NCBI GenBank assembly: GCA_031266895.1
Contig: JAISAD010000127.1
Location: 1 to 8,100 of the forward strand
Length of the DNA: 8,100 bases
Direction of reading: 5' to 3'
From: Bacteroidales bacterium
GTDB lineage: Bacteria > Bacteroidota > Bacteroidia > Bacteroidales > WCHB1-69
Positions 1-7,077 of this stretch are shown here, in pieces; the first letter of the stretch is position 1, and each line of letters opens with the position of its first letter. The notes below the pieces were generated by a model that saw nothing but the letters and a program-made list of their open reading frames with translations, did no database searches and had not been told where the DNA came from. A program made the translations under genes and the position numbers.

Positions 1-354
1 CTAACCGACACTGCTCCACCATCAATAAAAAGTCCCCAACTCCTCCTACCAGAAGAGGAATTACTTTCAGTAGAAGAGTATGAACTGTTTATGCCCAACG
101 CTTTTTCGCCTAATGGAGACGGCATTAACGATCGCTATGAATTGGCTGCAGCATTTGAAATCAATAACTTTAGCCTCTATATTTACGATAGAGCGGGGCA
201 ACTTGTATTCAAATCCACCGACATCACCCATACGTGGAACGGCGAATTAAACGGGAATATATTACCGGCCGACGTTTACCTCTATTTAGTAAAATACACC
301 GATAAATTTAACTGTAGTCACCAGAAAAAAGGGAATATATTGTTAATAAGATAG
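1..354 (+). CDS. T9SS type B sorting domain protein, C-terminal part (5' truncated)
   Basis: This is the last 117 codons of a larger gene that begins before the window; the frame is open from base 1. The visible part is almost entirely a gliding-motility-associated C-terminal domain, the type B sorting signal of the type IX secretion system. It opens with the canonical PNAFSPNGDGIND, continues with the F-x-L-Y-I-Y-D-R-x-G-Q-L-V-F core, the W-N-G turn, the P-A-D-V-Y-L-Y segment, and ends in K-G-N-I-L-L-I-R directly before the stop. In this family the domain takes a Sec-exported protein across the outer membrane and anchors or releases it at the surface. The functional N-terminal part lies outside the window, so what the cargo does is unknown. 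A methionine at base 91 begins inside the sorting domain and is not a credible start. The M16-like gene begins 5 nt after the stop, suggesting co-transcription. Confidence 0.9.
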   Translation, partial: LTDTAPPSIKSPQLLLPEEELLSVEEYELFMPNAFSPNGDGINDRYELAAAFEINNFSLYIYDRAGQLVFKSTDITHTWNGELNGNILPADVYLYLVKYTDKFNCSHQKKGNILLIR

Positions 355-359
355 ATAAA

Positions 360-1661
360 ATGACACCACTTGATCGAACCATTGCTCCACCCATCCACCA
401 TATCCAGACTCTGGACTTGAAGGCGCCCGAAAATCATACACTCGCTAATGGCATACCGGTAAAGTTATTTCGCAACAGTCTGTTAGACTTGATTCACTGC
501 ACTATTACCGTACAAGCAGGTTCTTTCTTTGAACCTCAAAAACATGTTGCTGCCGCCTGTTTTAACCTGCTAAAAGAGAGTCATCCTCATCTAACCTCCA
601 GCGAAACAGACGAAGCACTTGATACATTAGGAACCTCATTCTCCGCAAATACCAATTTGGATACGATAACCCTCAAACTCATTGTTCCAAAAAAGAATTG
701 CAGGGAAGCGCTGGCACTTATCGGCTCATTTTTATGCACTCCAAATTTCCGAAAAGAGAATCTCGACATTTATAAGCAACATAAAATCAAAGATATAGAA
801 TATAAAGAGTTGAACATGGGTTATAGAGCTACGCAAAATATGTTTCGCCTGATGTTTAACAACGATCGGCCTTACAGCACTATATTACAAACCGCTCATA
901 TTGAATCCCTTACCTGTGAACAGTTGCAATTTTACCACCAAATCGCTTTTGTATCCGAAAAAGTAAAAATATACCTTACAGGCAATGTGGACGATGAGGT
1001 GTGGAATGCTTTTCGTGATATGGGAGAAGCAATTGGAGAGCAAAAAAACGAAGGGAGAAGAACAGCAAAAGAAGAAAAGCAAGCGTGGTTTTCGGCACAT
1101 GAACCTGAGAAGCATTACTATGAAGAACGGACTAATGCCATGCAATCGGCTCTTGTGCTTTGCAAGCGTTCAATAGGATATCAGCATCCTGATCGACGTG
1201 ATTTTCACTTTCTCAGCACAGTGCTGGGCGGATATTTCGGCTCGCGCCTCATGCAAAATCTACGGGAACGCAACGGTTACACCTATGGCATTTATGCTTC
1301 TTCCATCTATTTCGGAGACGCCTCTATCTTCTACATCGAAACAGATGTAAATGTGGCACAAACGCAAGCTGCACTGCAAGCTATTAACGAAGATATTGCA
1401 CTGCTTATTAAGCATTTAGTCGAAGATAACGAGATTGAAACTGTACGCAATTACTTGTCTGGAATACAATTACGATTTATTGAAAACTCTGTAAGCTACA
1501 TGAATAACTACCAACTATGGGACAATTTGGGCGCTGACGAAACCGAAATTGCCTTACAAATCGCTGCTTTCCGCAATATTACGGCAACACACTTGCAGTC
1601 GCTTGCCGCCCAATATTTGTTGCCTCAAAATTTTACCACTATTATTATCGGAAACAAATAG
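360..1661 (+). CDS. M16B family peptidase-like protein, non-catalytic (R/Y-type) subunit
   Basis: A 433-residue protein with the two-domain layout of a single M16B (insulinase/mitochondrial processing peptidase-like) subunit, which is normally about 400-450 residues. The N-terminal domain (about 25-215) has the family's L-A-N-G-I-P-V-K start, but the zinc-binding HxxEH is absent: the equivalent stretch (about 62-76) reads H-V-A-A-A-C-F-N-L-L-K-E-S-H. The C-terminal domain carries the typical G-G-Y-F-G-S-R-L-M-Q-N-L-R-E-R-N-G-Y-T-Y segment (290-309), with R302 and Y309 as the likely R/Y pair that binds substrate. Known M16B enzymes are dimers of one HxxEH subunit and one R/Y subunit; this one fits the second role and is unlikely to cleave peptides alone. 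No signal peptide is seen, so it is probably cytoplasmic. The ATG lies 5 nt after the preceding stop. No partner subunit is present in the window. Confidence 0.9.
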   Translation: MTPLDRTIAPPIHHIQTLDLKAPENHTLANGIPVKLFRNSLLDLIHCTITVQAGSFFEPQKHVAAACFNLLKESHPHLTSSETDEALDTLGTSFSANTNLDTITLKLIVPKKNCREALALIGSFLCTPNFRKENLDIYKQHKIKDIEYKELNMGYRATQNMFRLMFNNDRPYSTILQTAHIESLTCEQLQFYHQIAFVSEKVKIYLTGNVDDEVWNAFRDMGEAIGEQKNEGRRTAKEEKQAWFSAHEPEKHYYEERTNAMQSALVLCKRSIGYQHPDRRDFHFLSTVLGGYFGSRLMQNLRERNGYTYGIYASSIYFGDASIFYIETDVNVAQTQAALQAINEDIALLIKHLVEDNEIETVRNYLSGIQLRFIENSVSYMNNYQLWDNLGADETEIALQIAAFRNITATHLQSLAAQYLLPQNFTTIIIGNK

Positions 1662-1680
1662 AGAGTATATAATATTTTTG

Positions 1681-1688
1681 TATCTTTG
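1681..1688 (+). promoter_or_regulatory. Putative Bacteroidota -7 promoter element
   Basis: TATCTTTG matches the TAnnTTTG consensus of the Bacteroidota primary sigma factor and is followed by CA, a common context. It lies in the only sizeable gap of the plus-strand block, about 80-90 nt upstream of the fibronectin-like gene. No convincing TTG -33 element is found about 19 nt upstream, so this rests on the -7 box alone. If real, it would drive the fibronectin-like gene and, through the 5-nt gap after it, the phosphofructokinase gene. Confidence 0.45.
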
Positions 1689-1779
1689 CAATTTATCTCC
1701 TCATAAAGAATATGAAAATAACTTTTTTATGTAAATTATTGAAAATAACATATTTAAATAGATAACAATGATAGAAATT

Positions 1780-3891
1780 ATGAATAGAAGTAAAATAAAA
1801 AGAGTTTTTTTAGGATTCTGTTTGGGTATAATATCCATCACCCTGCTCAATGCTCAAAATTCTAATCCGAACAGTCCTAAATTACATTGTTTAAATGTAT
1901 TTGATAACGGCGTAATAAGAGTAACATGGGCTAAACCCACCAATATAGACAACTTTAACAGATACGAGGTATGGTATGCTACAGGATCACCTACTTCCCC
2001 TTACACGCTTGCTTGTTCAAGCAATGCCGACACTTTGTCCAATTGCGAAAACCCTTCATGGAATGGGCTAATTAACACCTACTATTTTTATGTGTGTCAA
2101 GTAAAGACAGACGGTATCCGCTATTATTCCGATACGCTAAGCAACATGTTTAATCTTTTGGTTACATCTGCCAACGGAACTGTTGAATTACGTTGGACAT
2201 CTCCGCGCTCGCCTCTGCGCTCAGAAGATGAAACACAATATAAAATTTATAAAAAAAATCCGGGGGATTCACCTACGAGCAATTGGAACCGCCTCATTGG
2301 CAGTCTATCTACCAACTCTTCCTCCCTCGTTTATAAAGACACCGTAATGGTTTGTAACGATACAATGCGCTATAAAGTAACATTAGGATGCAATTACATG
2401 TCCGGCAGCTATAGCGGCTATTGCACTAATGGCTCCAGAATAGCCAAAATACTGGTAAATGATAAAATAGGGCCGAATGTCCCCAGATTGGATAGTGTTT
2501 CCGTAGATGGCGGCCAAATTGTATTAGGATGGCAGCCTTCACGAAGTACCGACACATGGTATTACATTATTTATCAGCAAATTAATGGTGGTTGGGTCGA
2601 AATAGATACGGTTTACGGCATAAACAACACCTTTTGGACAGACCCGAATAATGACCCTGCTAACGGGATCTATAAATACCTCATTGCTGCGGTAGATACT
2701 TGCAATATGTCAGGCACGATGCTTGAACAGCATCAAAACAATATACAGTTGATTACCAACTTAATAGACGATTGTTCCGGAGTAATAGACTTTTCATGGA
2801 ACAGCTATGATAATATGACCGGTACAGTAAAAAATTACGAAATATGGATGAGTAAAAACGGGAGCGCTTACACGAATGTAGGACAAACAACCGGTACCAC
2901 TTATCACTACAGCAATTTGCAAAATCATAATCACTATGACTTCAAAGTGAAAGCTGTCAATCAAAACAGCAGCATTAAAGCAAGTTCCAATGTCATTTCA
3001 TTTGATATTGAATTTGATGAGAAAAAAGATTTGTGCTATATTACCAGAGTATCTGTCATTAACGGAAATTATATTGATATTGAAATACTTACAAGTGGAG
3101 ACACAATCCCTTTCAGCCATATGGAACTCTATAAAAGTGAAGGCAACGGCGAAACTTTCAATCTGCTCACTACACTCTCCTATGTCAATCGGCAGGCATT
3201 ATATCACTATATCGATAACAATGTAACACCCAATGCAATGATGTACTATTACAAAGTGATAATTTATGGAACTTGCTCCCCCACGCCTGCCACTTCCAAC
3301 ATTGCCCACACTATCTTATTGCAGGGTGAAACCAACGAATCGCATGTCAATGCCTTAAAATGGAACAACTATGGAGAATGGGATGGGATAATTGAACATT
3401 TTACCCTGTTCAGAAAAGGAGAAACAGATGGTATTTTTATCCCTGTAAATGATGTAACGCCTAATGCAATCCATAACCAATACTCCGACGACGTATCGGA
3501 TATGTTTAACTACGGTTCACTGTTTCAATATCAAGTAACCGCTTACGAAACCAGCAATAAATACGGAATTACCGCTTCCAGCACCTCAAATACTGTTGAA
3601 TTGCAACAAATGCCTGCAACATATATTCCTAACGCATTCACCCCGAACCGCAGCATCAACAATGTGTTTAAGCCGGTAAATTCCTTTGTACCATTGTCTG
3701 ATTACCATTTCTATATCTACAATCGCTATGGGTCGCTGATTTTCTTCAGCAATAACCCTTACGAAGGATGGGACGGCTACGCCAAAAACGGTAATTTGGT
3801 AACGCCGGGAGTCTATATATGGCGAATCAAATATACTTACGACAGAGATAAACTTTACGATAATGTAGGTACGGTAACAGTAATTCATTAA
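1780..3891 (+). CDS. Secreted fibronectin-III-like multidomain protein with T9SS type B sorting domain
   Basis: The reading frame also has an ATG at 1768, but the ATG at 1780 gives a cleaner signal peptide: MNRSKIKRV basic start, a hydrophobic core, and L-N-A before Q. Residue numbers here count from 1768 (707 residues). After the signal peptide come about six beta-sandwich modules resembling fibronectin type III (about 37-127, 128-232, 237-327, 328-413, 420-517, 518-613), several with the V-x-L-x-W and Y-x-I-Y/Y-x-V-x-A patterns of such folds. The last about 90 residues are a type B T9SS sorting domain: Y-I-P-N-A-F-T-P-N, F-Y-I-Y-N-R-Y-G-S-L-I-F, G-W-D-G, P-G-V-Y-I-W-R, G-T-V-T-V-I-H. The protein should be exported by Sec, then placed on or released from the cell surface. 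No catalytic domain is recognisable, so an adhesive or structural role is likely but inferred. It has eleven cysteines after the signal peptide, possibly forming disulfides. The phosphofructokinase gene follows after 5 nt. Confidence 0.88.
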   Translation: MNRSKIKRVFLGFCLGIISITLLNAQNSNPNSPKLHCLNVFDNGVIRVTWAKPTNIDNFNRYEVWYATGSPTSPYTLACSSNADTLSNCENPSWNGLINTYYFYVCQVKTDGIRYYSDTLSNMFNLLVTSANGTVELRWTSPRSPLRSEDETQYKIYKKNPGDSPTSNWNRLIGSLSTNSSSLVYKDTVMVCNDTMRYKVTLGCNYMSGSYSGYCTNGSRIAKILVNDKIGPNVPRLDSVSVDGGQIVLGWQPSRSTDTWYYIIYQQINGGWVEIDTVYGINNTFWTDPNNDPANGIYKYLIAAVDTCNMSGTMLEQHQNNIQLITNLIDDCSGVIDFSWNSYDNMTGTVKNYEIWMSKNGSAYTNVGQTTGTTYHYSNLQNHNHYDFKVKAVNQNSSIKASSNVISFDIEFDEKKDLCYITRVSVINGNYIDIEILTSGDTIPFSHMELYKSEGNGETFNLLTTLSYVNRQALYHYIDNNVTPNAMMYYYKVIIYGTCSPTPATSNIAHTILLQGETNESHVNALKWNNYGEWDGIIEHFTLFRKGETDGIFIPVNDVTPNAIHNQYSDDVSDMFNYGSLFQYQVTAYETSNKYGITASSTSNTVELQQMPATYIPNAFTPNRSINNVFKPVNSFVPLSDYHFYIYNRYGSLIFFSNNPYEGWDGYAKNGNLVTPGVYIWRIKYTYDRDKLYDNVGTVTVIH

Positions 3892-3896
3892 TTTTT

Positions 3897-4997
3897 ATGC
3901 AGAAAAAAATACTGGTCGCCACCGGTGGTGGTGATTGTCCCGGACTAAATGCCGTTATCAGAGGCATTGTGAAACGTGCCGCACAAGAGAAAGACTGGCA
4001 AGTTTATGGTTGCATCGAATCCTTTAACGGTATTCTGAAAGATAATATTGAAATTATAGAATTGACAGAACGGACTGTTTCGGGACTGCACATCAAGGGA
4101 GGCACAATTATTAAAACGACCAATAGAGGCGGTCCTTTTCATTTTCCAGTAAAACAGAGCGACGGCAGTTGGATAACGGAAGACCGTTCGGAACTGATGA
4201 AAAAACGACTCGAAAACATGGGCATTGATGCCGTGATTAATATCGGTGGCGACGGTTCACAACGCATTTCATTGCAATTGGCCAGCATGGGCATTAAGGT
4301 GGTAGGCGTGCCCAAAACCATTGATAATGACCTGAGTAGCACCGATTTCACATTCGGCTTTCAGACGGCAGTACAGATTGCTACCGAAGCTTTTGACAAA
4401 CTGGTAACTACGGCCGAAAGTCATAATCGAATTTTCATTATGGAGGTCATGGGACGTGATGCCGGCTGGATAGCGCTACACACGGCAATTGCCGGTGGTG
4501 CAGAAGTGTGCCTCATTCCCGAAATTGCTTACGATCCCTACAAAATACTAGAACGTATTGAATCGCGCTACAAACATGGTGAAGGATTTTGCAATATCGT
4601 AATTGCCGAAGGAGCAAAAGCGCTTGACGGGCAAATTACCGGTGCAGCCCCTTCTTCCATAGGTGATGAACATGTTAAATTGGGTGGCGTGGGCTATAAA
4701 TTGCAGCAGGAACTCAAGGCGCTGGCTGTGGAGCATGATATCCGCGTTACCGTGCTGGGACATCTTCAGCGCGGCGGAACTCCCACCGCTTACGATCGCA
4801 TTTTAGCCACCGCTTTTGGTGTCAAAGCCTTTGAATTGGTAAAAGAAAAGCAATTTAACAGTATGGTAATCTATCGTCATCCGCATATCTCTTCCGTCCC
4901 TATCAAACAAGCCATAGCAAAACCCAACCTTATCGAACCCGACAAAAATTACTTTGTGCATGCCGCCAAAAGCATCGGGATTTCATTTGGAGACTAA
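3897..4997 (+). CDS. pfkA: 6-phosphofructokinase, ATP-type by signature
   Basis: This cytoplasmic glycolytic enzyme phosphorylates fructose 6-phosphate to fructose 1,6-bisphosphate. The 366-residue sequence shows the PFK family motifs in order: nucleotide-binding G-G-G-D-C-P-G-L-N-A (10-19), G-G-D-G-S (117-121), catalytic P-K-T-I-D-N-D (139-145, with D143 as the likely base), M-G-R-D-A-G-W (185-191), E-G-A (238-240), and sugar-phosphate binding R-V-T-V-L-G-H-L-Q-R-G-G (283-294). It is longer than the about 320 residues of E. coli PfkA and resembles the group III-like bacterial PFKs. G120 matches the ATP-dependent type (pyrophosphate enzymes usually have Asp there). K140 replaces the Gly of E. 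coli PfkA; Lys here is known in pyrophosphate enzymes and in some ATP enzymes such as the trypanosomal one. ATP is therefore the likely donor, though not proven. The ATG lies 5 nt after the secreted protein gene, so both may share a transcript. Confidence 0.95.
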   Translation: MQKKILVATGGGDCPGLNAVIRGIVKRAAQEKDWQVYGCIESFNGILKDNIEIIELTERTVSGLHIKGGTIIKTTNRGGPFHFPVKQSDGSWITEDRSELMKKRLENMGIDAVINIGGDGSQRISLQLASMGIKVVGVPKTIDNDLSSTDFTFGFQTAVQIATEAFDKLVTTAESHNRIFIMEVMGRDAGWIALHTAIAGGAEVCLIPEIAYDPYKILERIESRYKHGEGFCNIVIAEGAKALDGQITGAAPSSIGDEHVKLGGVGYKLQQELKALAVEHDIRVTVLGHLQRGGTPTAYDRILATAFGVKAFELVKEKQFNSMVIYRHPHISSVPIKQAIAKPNLIEPDKNYFVHAAKSIGISFGD

Positions 4998-5050
4998 ACT
5001 ATTTGAACTATGGATATGAGTTGCTGCTCAACTTCTTATTTTTCAACAAT

Positions 5051-5416
5051 ATGGTAACAGAGAAAAAACAGTTCGGCAACCGAGGCGAAGAACTCGCACG
5101 TAATTATCTCATTGAACATCAATACAAAATCTTAGCTTCCAAGTGGCAAGCCAGCCATTTGGAGGTGGACATCATTGCGGAAACTGAAACATACATTATT
5201 TTTTGCGAAGTAAAAACACGGTCAAGCAATACTTTTATGAGTCCGCAAGAGGCTGTAACCACGCAAAAGCAAAAAAACATTATTCGCGCCGCCAACCTTT
5301 ACGTCTTGCAGTATAAAATCAAAAAAGAGGTTCGATTTGACATTATTTCCATTTTACTCAACAGCAACAAATGCACCATAGAGCACATCCCTGATGCTTT
5401 TTCCCCAAGATGGTAA
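5051..5416 (+). CDS. yraN: YraN/UPF0102 family protein (nuclease-like fold)
   Basis: A 121-residue protein, the usual size for the UPF0102/YraN family. Family landmarks are F-G-N-R-G-E-E-L-A-R-N-Y-L at the N-terminus (8-20), an acidic L-E-V-D-I-I (37-42) where most members have G-E-I-D-L-I, and F-C-E-V-K-T-R (51-57). E38, D40, E53 and K55 fit the PD-(D/E)xK nuclease-like active-site pattern. The family is widespread and predicted to bind or cut nucleic acid; a firm cellular role is not established. The frame extends upstream to a TTG at 5003, but the ATG at 5051 starts right before the conserved motif and gives the family length, so I chose it. It follows pfkA after 53 nt in the same direction and faces the OstA-like gene from the other side. 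Confidence 0.88.
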   Translation: MVTEKKQFGNRGEELARNYLIEHQYKILASKWQASHLEVDIIAETETYIIFCEVKTRSSNTFMSPQEAVTTQKQKNIIRAANLYVLQYKIKKEVRFDIISILLNSNKCTIEHIPDAFSPRW

Positions 5417-5428
5417 GAAATTCCTGAA

Positions 5429-5491
5429 CGGTTTTTACAATACAGTCAAAACCGGTAATTGGTTTGGCTCTATTTTTATCAAATAAAAGAG
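5429..5491. terminator. Possible bidirectional terminator between convergent genes
   Basis: The 81-bp gap between two convergent genes contains a 7-bp perfect inverted repeat, CGGTTTT (5429-5435) with AAAACCG (5448-5454), and an imperfect AT-rich one in which CTC...TTTTAT (from 5468) can pair with ATAAAAGAG (to 5491). Runs of T lie near but not directly behind the stems. The location fits a shared terminator; the stems are weak, so the call rests mainly on position. Confidence 0.3.
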
Positions 5492-5497
5492 TTCCCA

Positions 5498-7069
5498 TTA
5501 CTCCTCTTTGTCGGGTGGAGAATCACTGTTCAGCGGTTCCTGTTTGTAGCGCGGCATTGGCGTGTGGAAAATGTCAAGGACTGATAAGGGGCGATAAGGT
5601 CCTAACCATCTGAAATCTTTCAAAATTTTATCCTCTTTTGACAGCCCGTCATCAGGATAGATTTTCCCATCCGGATTGTTGTATAGTGTAATGGTTTTTA
5701 CTTTATTATCTTCTAAAAAAACAGACATTTCGCTGGTTACGGAATAGTTGATGCCCACCAGAGAAGTGTCCTCTTCCAAAATGTAGTAAAGACATTCGGC
5801 ATTATTAATCACGTCCACCTGATAGAGTTTTTTATCATGGATATACCCCACAATATTAACTCCTTTTATCTGGTTAAATTCCGTTTCGTCGAACAGCGAC
5901 GAGGTAATAAAACCCGATTTCAAAAAATCTATCCGTATCCGATCGTCCGGAAAAAAATGAAAGCGAATGGTGTCGGCCGTCAATTGATTTTCGTCCGACC
6001 ATATTACGGGATTATAGTACAGGGTTAAAATGGAATCAGACACTTCGTAAGCCATTGAATCACAAGCTCCTTGCATATCAACGCGGTAAAATTTCACATG
6101 GTTGTAGGCCAACATCAATTGCGGTTCCTGCAGCGAATCAAGCAAAATATGCAGCGTGTCAGCGTGCAAGTACAGCGAATCTTTGCTTTCGTCAATCAAA
6201 ATCAGCATGGCGCTGTCGGTAGCAGTGGACATGCCTCCGCTTTCGTAATACTCCACATAATTGCCCTGTAAAATGTAATTTTTGGTGGTGTCTGCTACCC
6301 TGACACGGTGGCGTCCTATGCCAAAGCCCAAATTTTTATCATAAAAAATGGAATCGCCCATTACCATTTGCGACTTTTTATATATCTCCACATCGCCATA
6401 AAGGTTAGAGATATCCTGCTCTGTATCATACCATCCACTCGAAGTCATCATTACACTGCTATCCTCTTTGGTTACCAGTTTGGTGCGCGAGGTAAAATAG
6501 ACTATCTTATCCTGTGTATTATATTTTAAAGATGCGCAATCCATTGTGTAGTCATTGTTCACCAAATGAACATTGCGATTCAGTATCACTTCATTTGTCT
6601 GGGTATAGTAATGTCCTTCGCGACTTGTTATTGTAGTTTCATCATTTACCATTTTCCCCCCTACAACATAATAGGCAAGGTTATTATTCATTTCGTAAAT
6701 CAAGCTATCGGTATAAAGAGTGGAAGAGGGATCCATCAGAATAACATTTTGTGCAATAGAGGCCACTTTCAGGTTTCCATCGTAAAAAACTCGCTTGCCA
6801 TAGAGCGTAACGCTGTCATTTACATGAATGCGTACTATTTTGCCAAATGCCACTATCTGATTGAGATTGGAGTAAAAATGGGCACTGTCGCAATAGCCAA
6901 TAGTTTTATCGTGCGAAAAGACCACATTCCCAATCAAACGTTCTACACCGGGCAAAAAATCTTCATCATATTGCGCCGAATCAGCCTTATAGATAATTTT
7001 TTTCTGTTGTGCCATAAGGAAAGTGCTGTATGACATCATTATAATCAGCAAGATAACTCCCTTTCTCAT
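5498..7069 (-). CDS. OstA-like protein (LptA/LptD N-terminal-like), periplasmic or outer membrane
   Basis: Starting from the ATG at 7069 the protein has 523 residues. A signal peptide is clear: M-R-K-G then a hydrophobic stretch ending L-M-A before Q-Q (about 20 residues). A GTG at 7081 in the same frame would overlap the preceding stop as GTGA and add four residues; the ATG is preferred. The region after the signal resembles the OstA-like N-terminal domain of Bacteroidota: repeated short beta-strand units, such as L-I-G-N-V-V-F, G-Y-C-D-S-A-H-F-Y and L-Y-T-D-S-L-I-Y, as in the stacked jelly-roll of LptA. In Proteobacteria this fold carries lipopolysaccharide across the periplasm; the same role here is inferred by homology. 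There is no LptD-type barrel and no T9SS sorting domain. The last about 40 residues are Pro- and charge-rich. It is the last gene of the minus-strand block, directly after the MORN lipoprotein. Confidence 0.85.
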   Translation of the reverse strand: MRKGVILLIIMMSYSTFLMAQQKKIIYKADSAQYDEDFLPGVERLIGNVVFSHDKTIGYCDSAHFYSNLNQIVAFGKIVRIHVNDSVTLYGKRVFYDGNLKVASIAQNVILMDPSSTLYTDSLIYEMNNNLAYYVVGGKMVNDETTITSREGHYYTQTNEVILNRNVHLVNNDYTMDCASLKYNTQDKIVYFTSRTKLVTKEDSSVMMTSSGWYDTEQDISNLYGDVEIYKKSQMVMGDSIFYDKNLGFGIGRHRVRVADTTKNYILQGNYVEYYESGGMSTATDSAMLILIDESKDSLYLHADTLHILLDSLQEPQLMLAYNHVKFYRVDMQGACDSMAYEVSDSILTLYYNPVIWSDENQLTADTIRFHFFPDDRIRIDFLKSGFITSSLFDETEFNQIKGVNIVGYIHDKKLYQVDVINNAECLYYILEEDTSLVGINYSVTSEMSVFLEDNKVKTITLYNNPDGKIYPDDGLSKEDKILKDFRWLGPYRPLSVLDIFHTPMPRYKQEPLNSDSPPDKEE

Positions 7070-7077
7070 GGCAGTTC

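Noticed and set aside
885..1145. Minus-strand open frame with hydrophobic, Phe-rich segments inside the M16-like gene
   Set aside because: It arises from reading Lys- and Glu-rich codons in reverse, which gives Phe and Leu runs; the plus-strand gene is well supported.
5019..5043. Small inverted repeat AGTTG...CAACT followed by TCTTATTTTT after pfkA, resembling a terminator
   Set aside because: The stem is only 5 bp with 40% GC, and it sits 8 nt before the yraN start, so it is too weak to call.
5003..5050. Upstream TTG start for the YraN gene
   Set aside because: The extra 16 residues precede the conserved start of the family and TTG is a poor start next to an ATG that gives the usual length.
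6566..7033. Plus-strand open frame of 155 codons opposite the OstA-like gene
   Set aside because: The opposite strand encodes a clear signal peptide and OstA-like domain; this frame matches nothing known.
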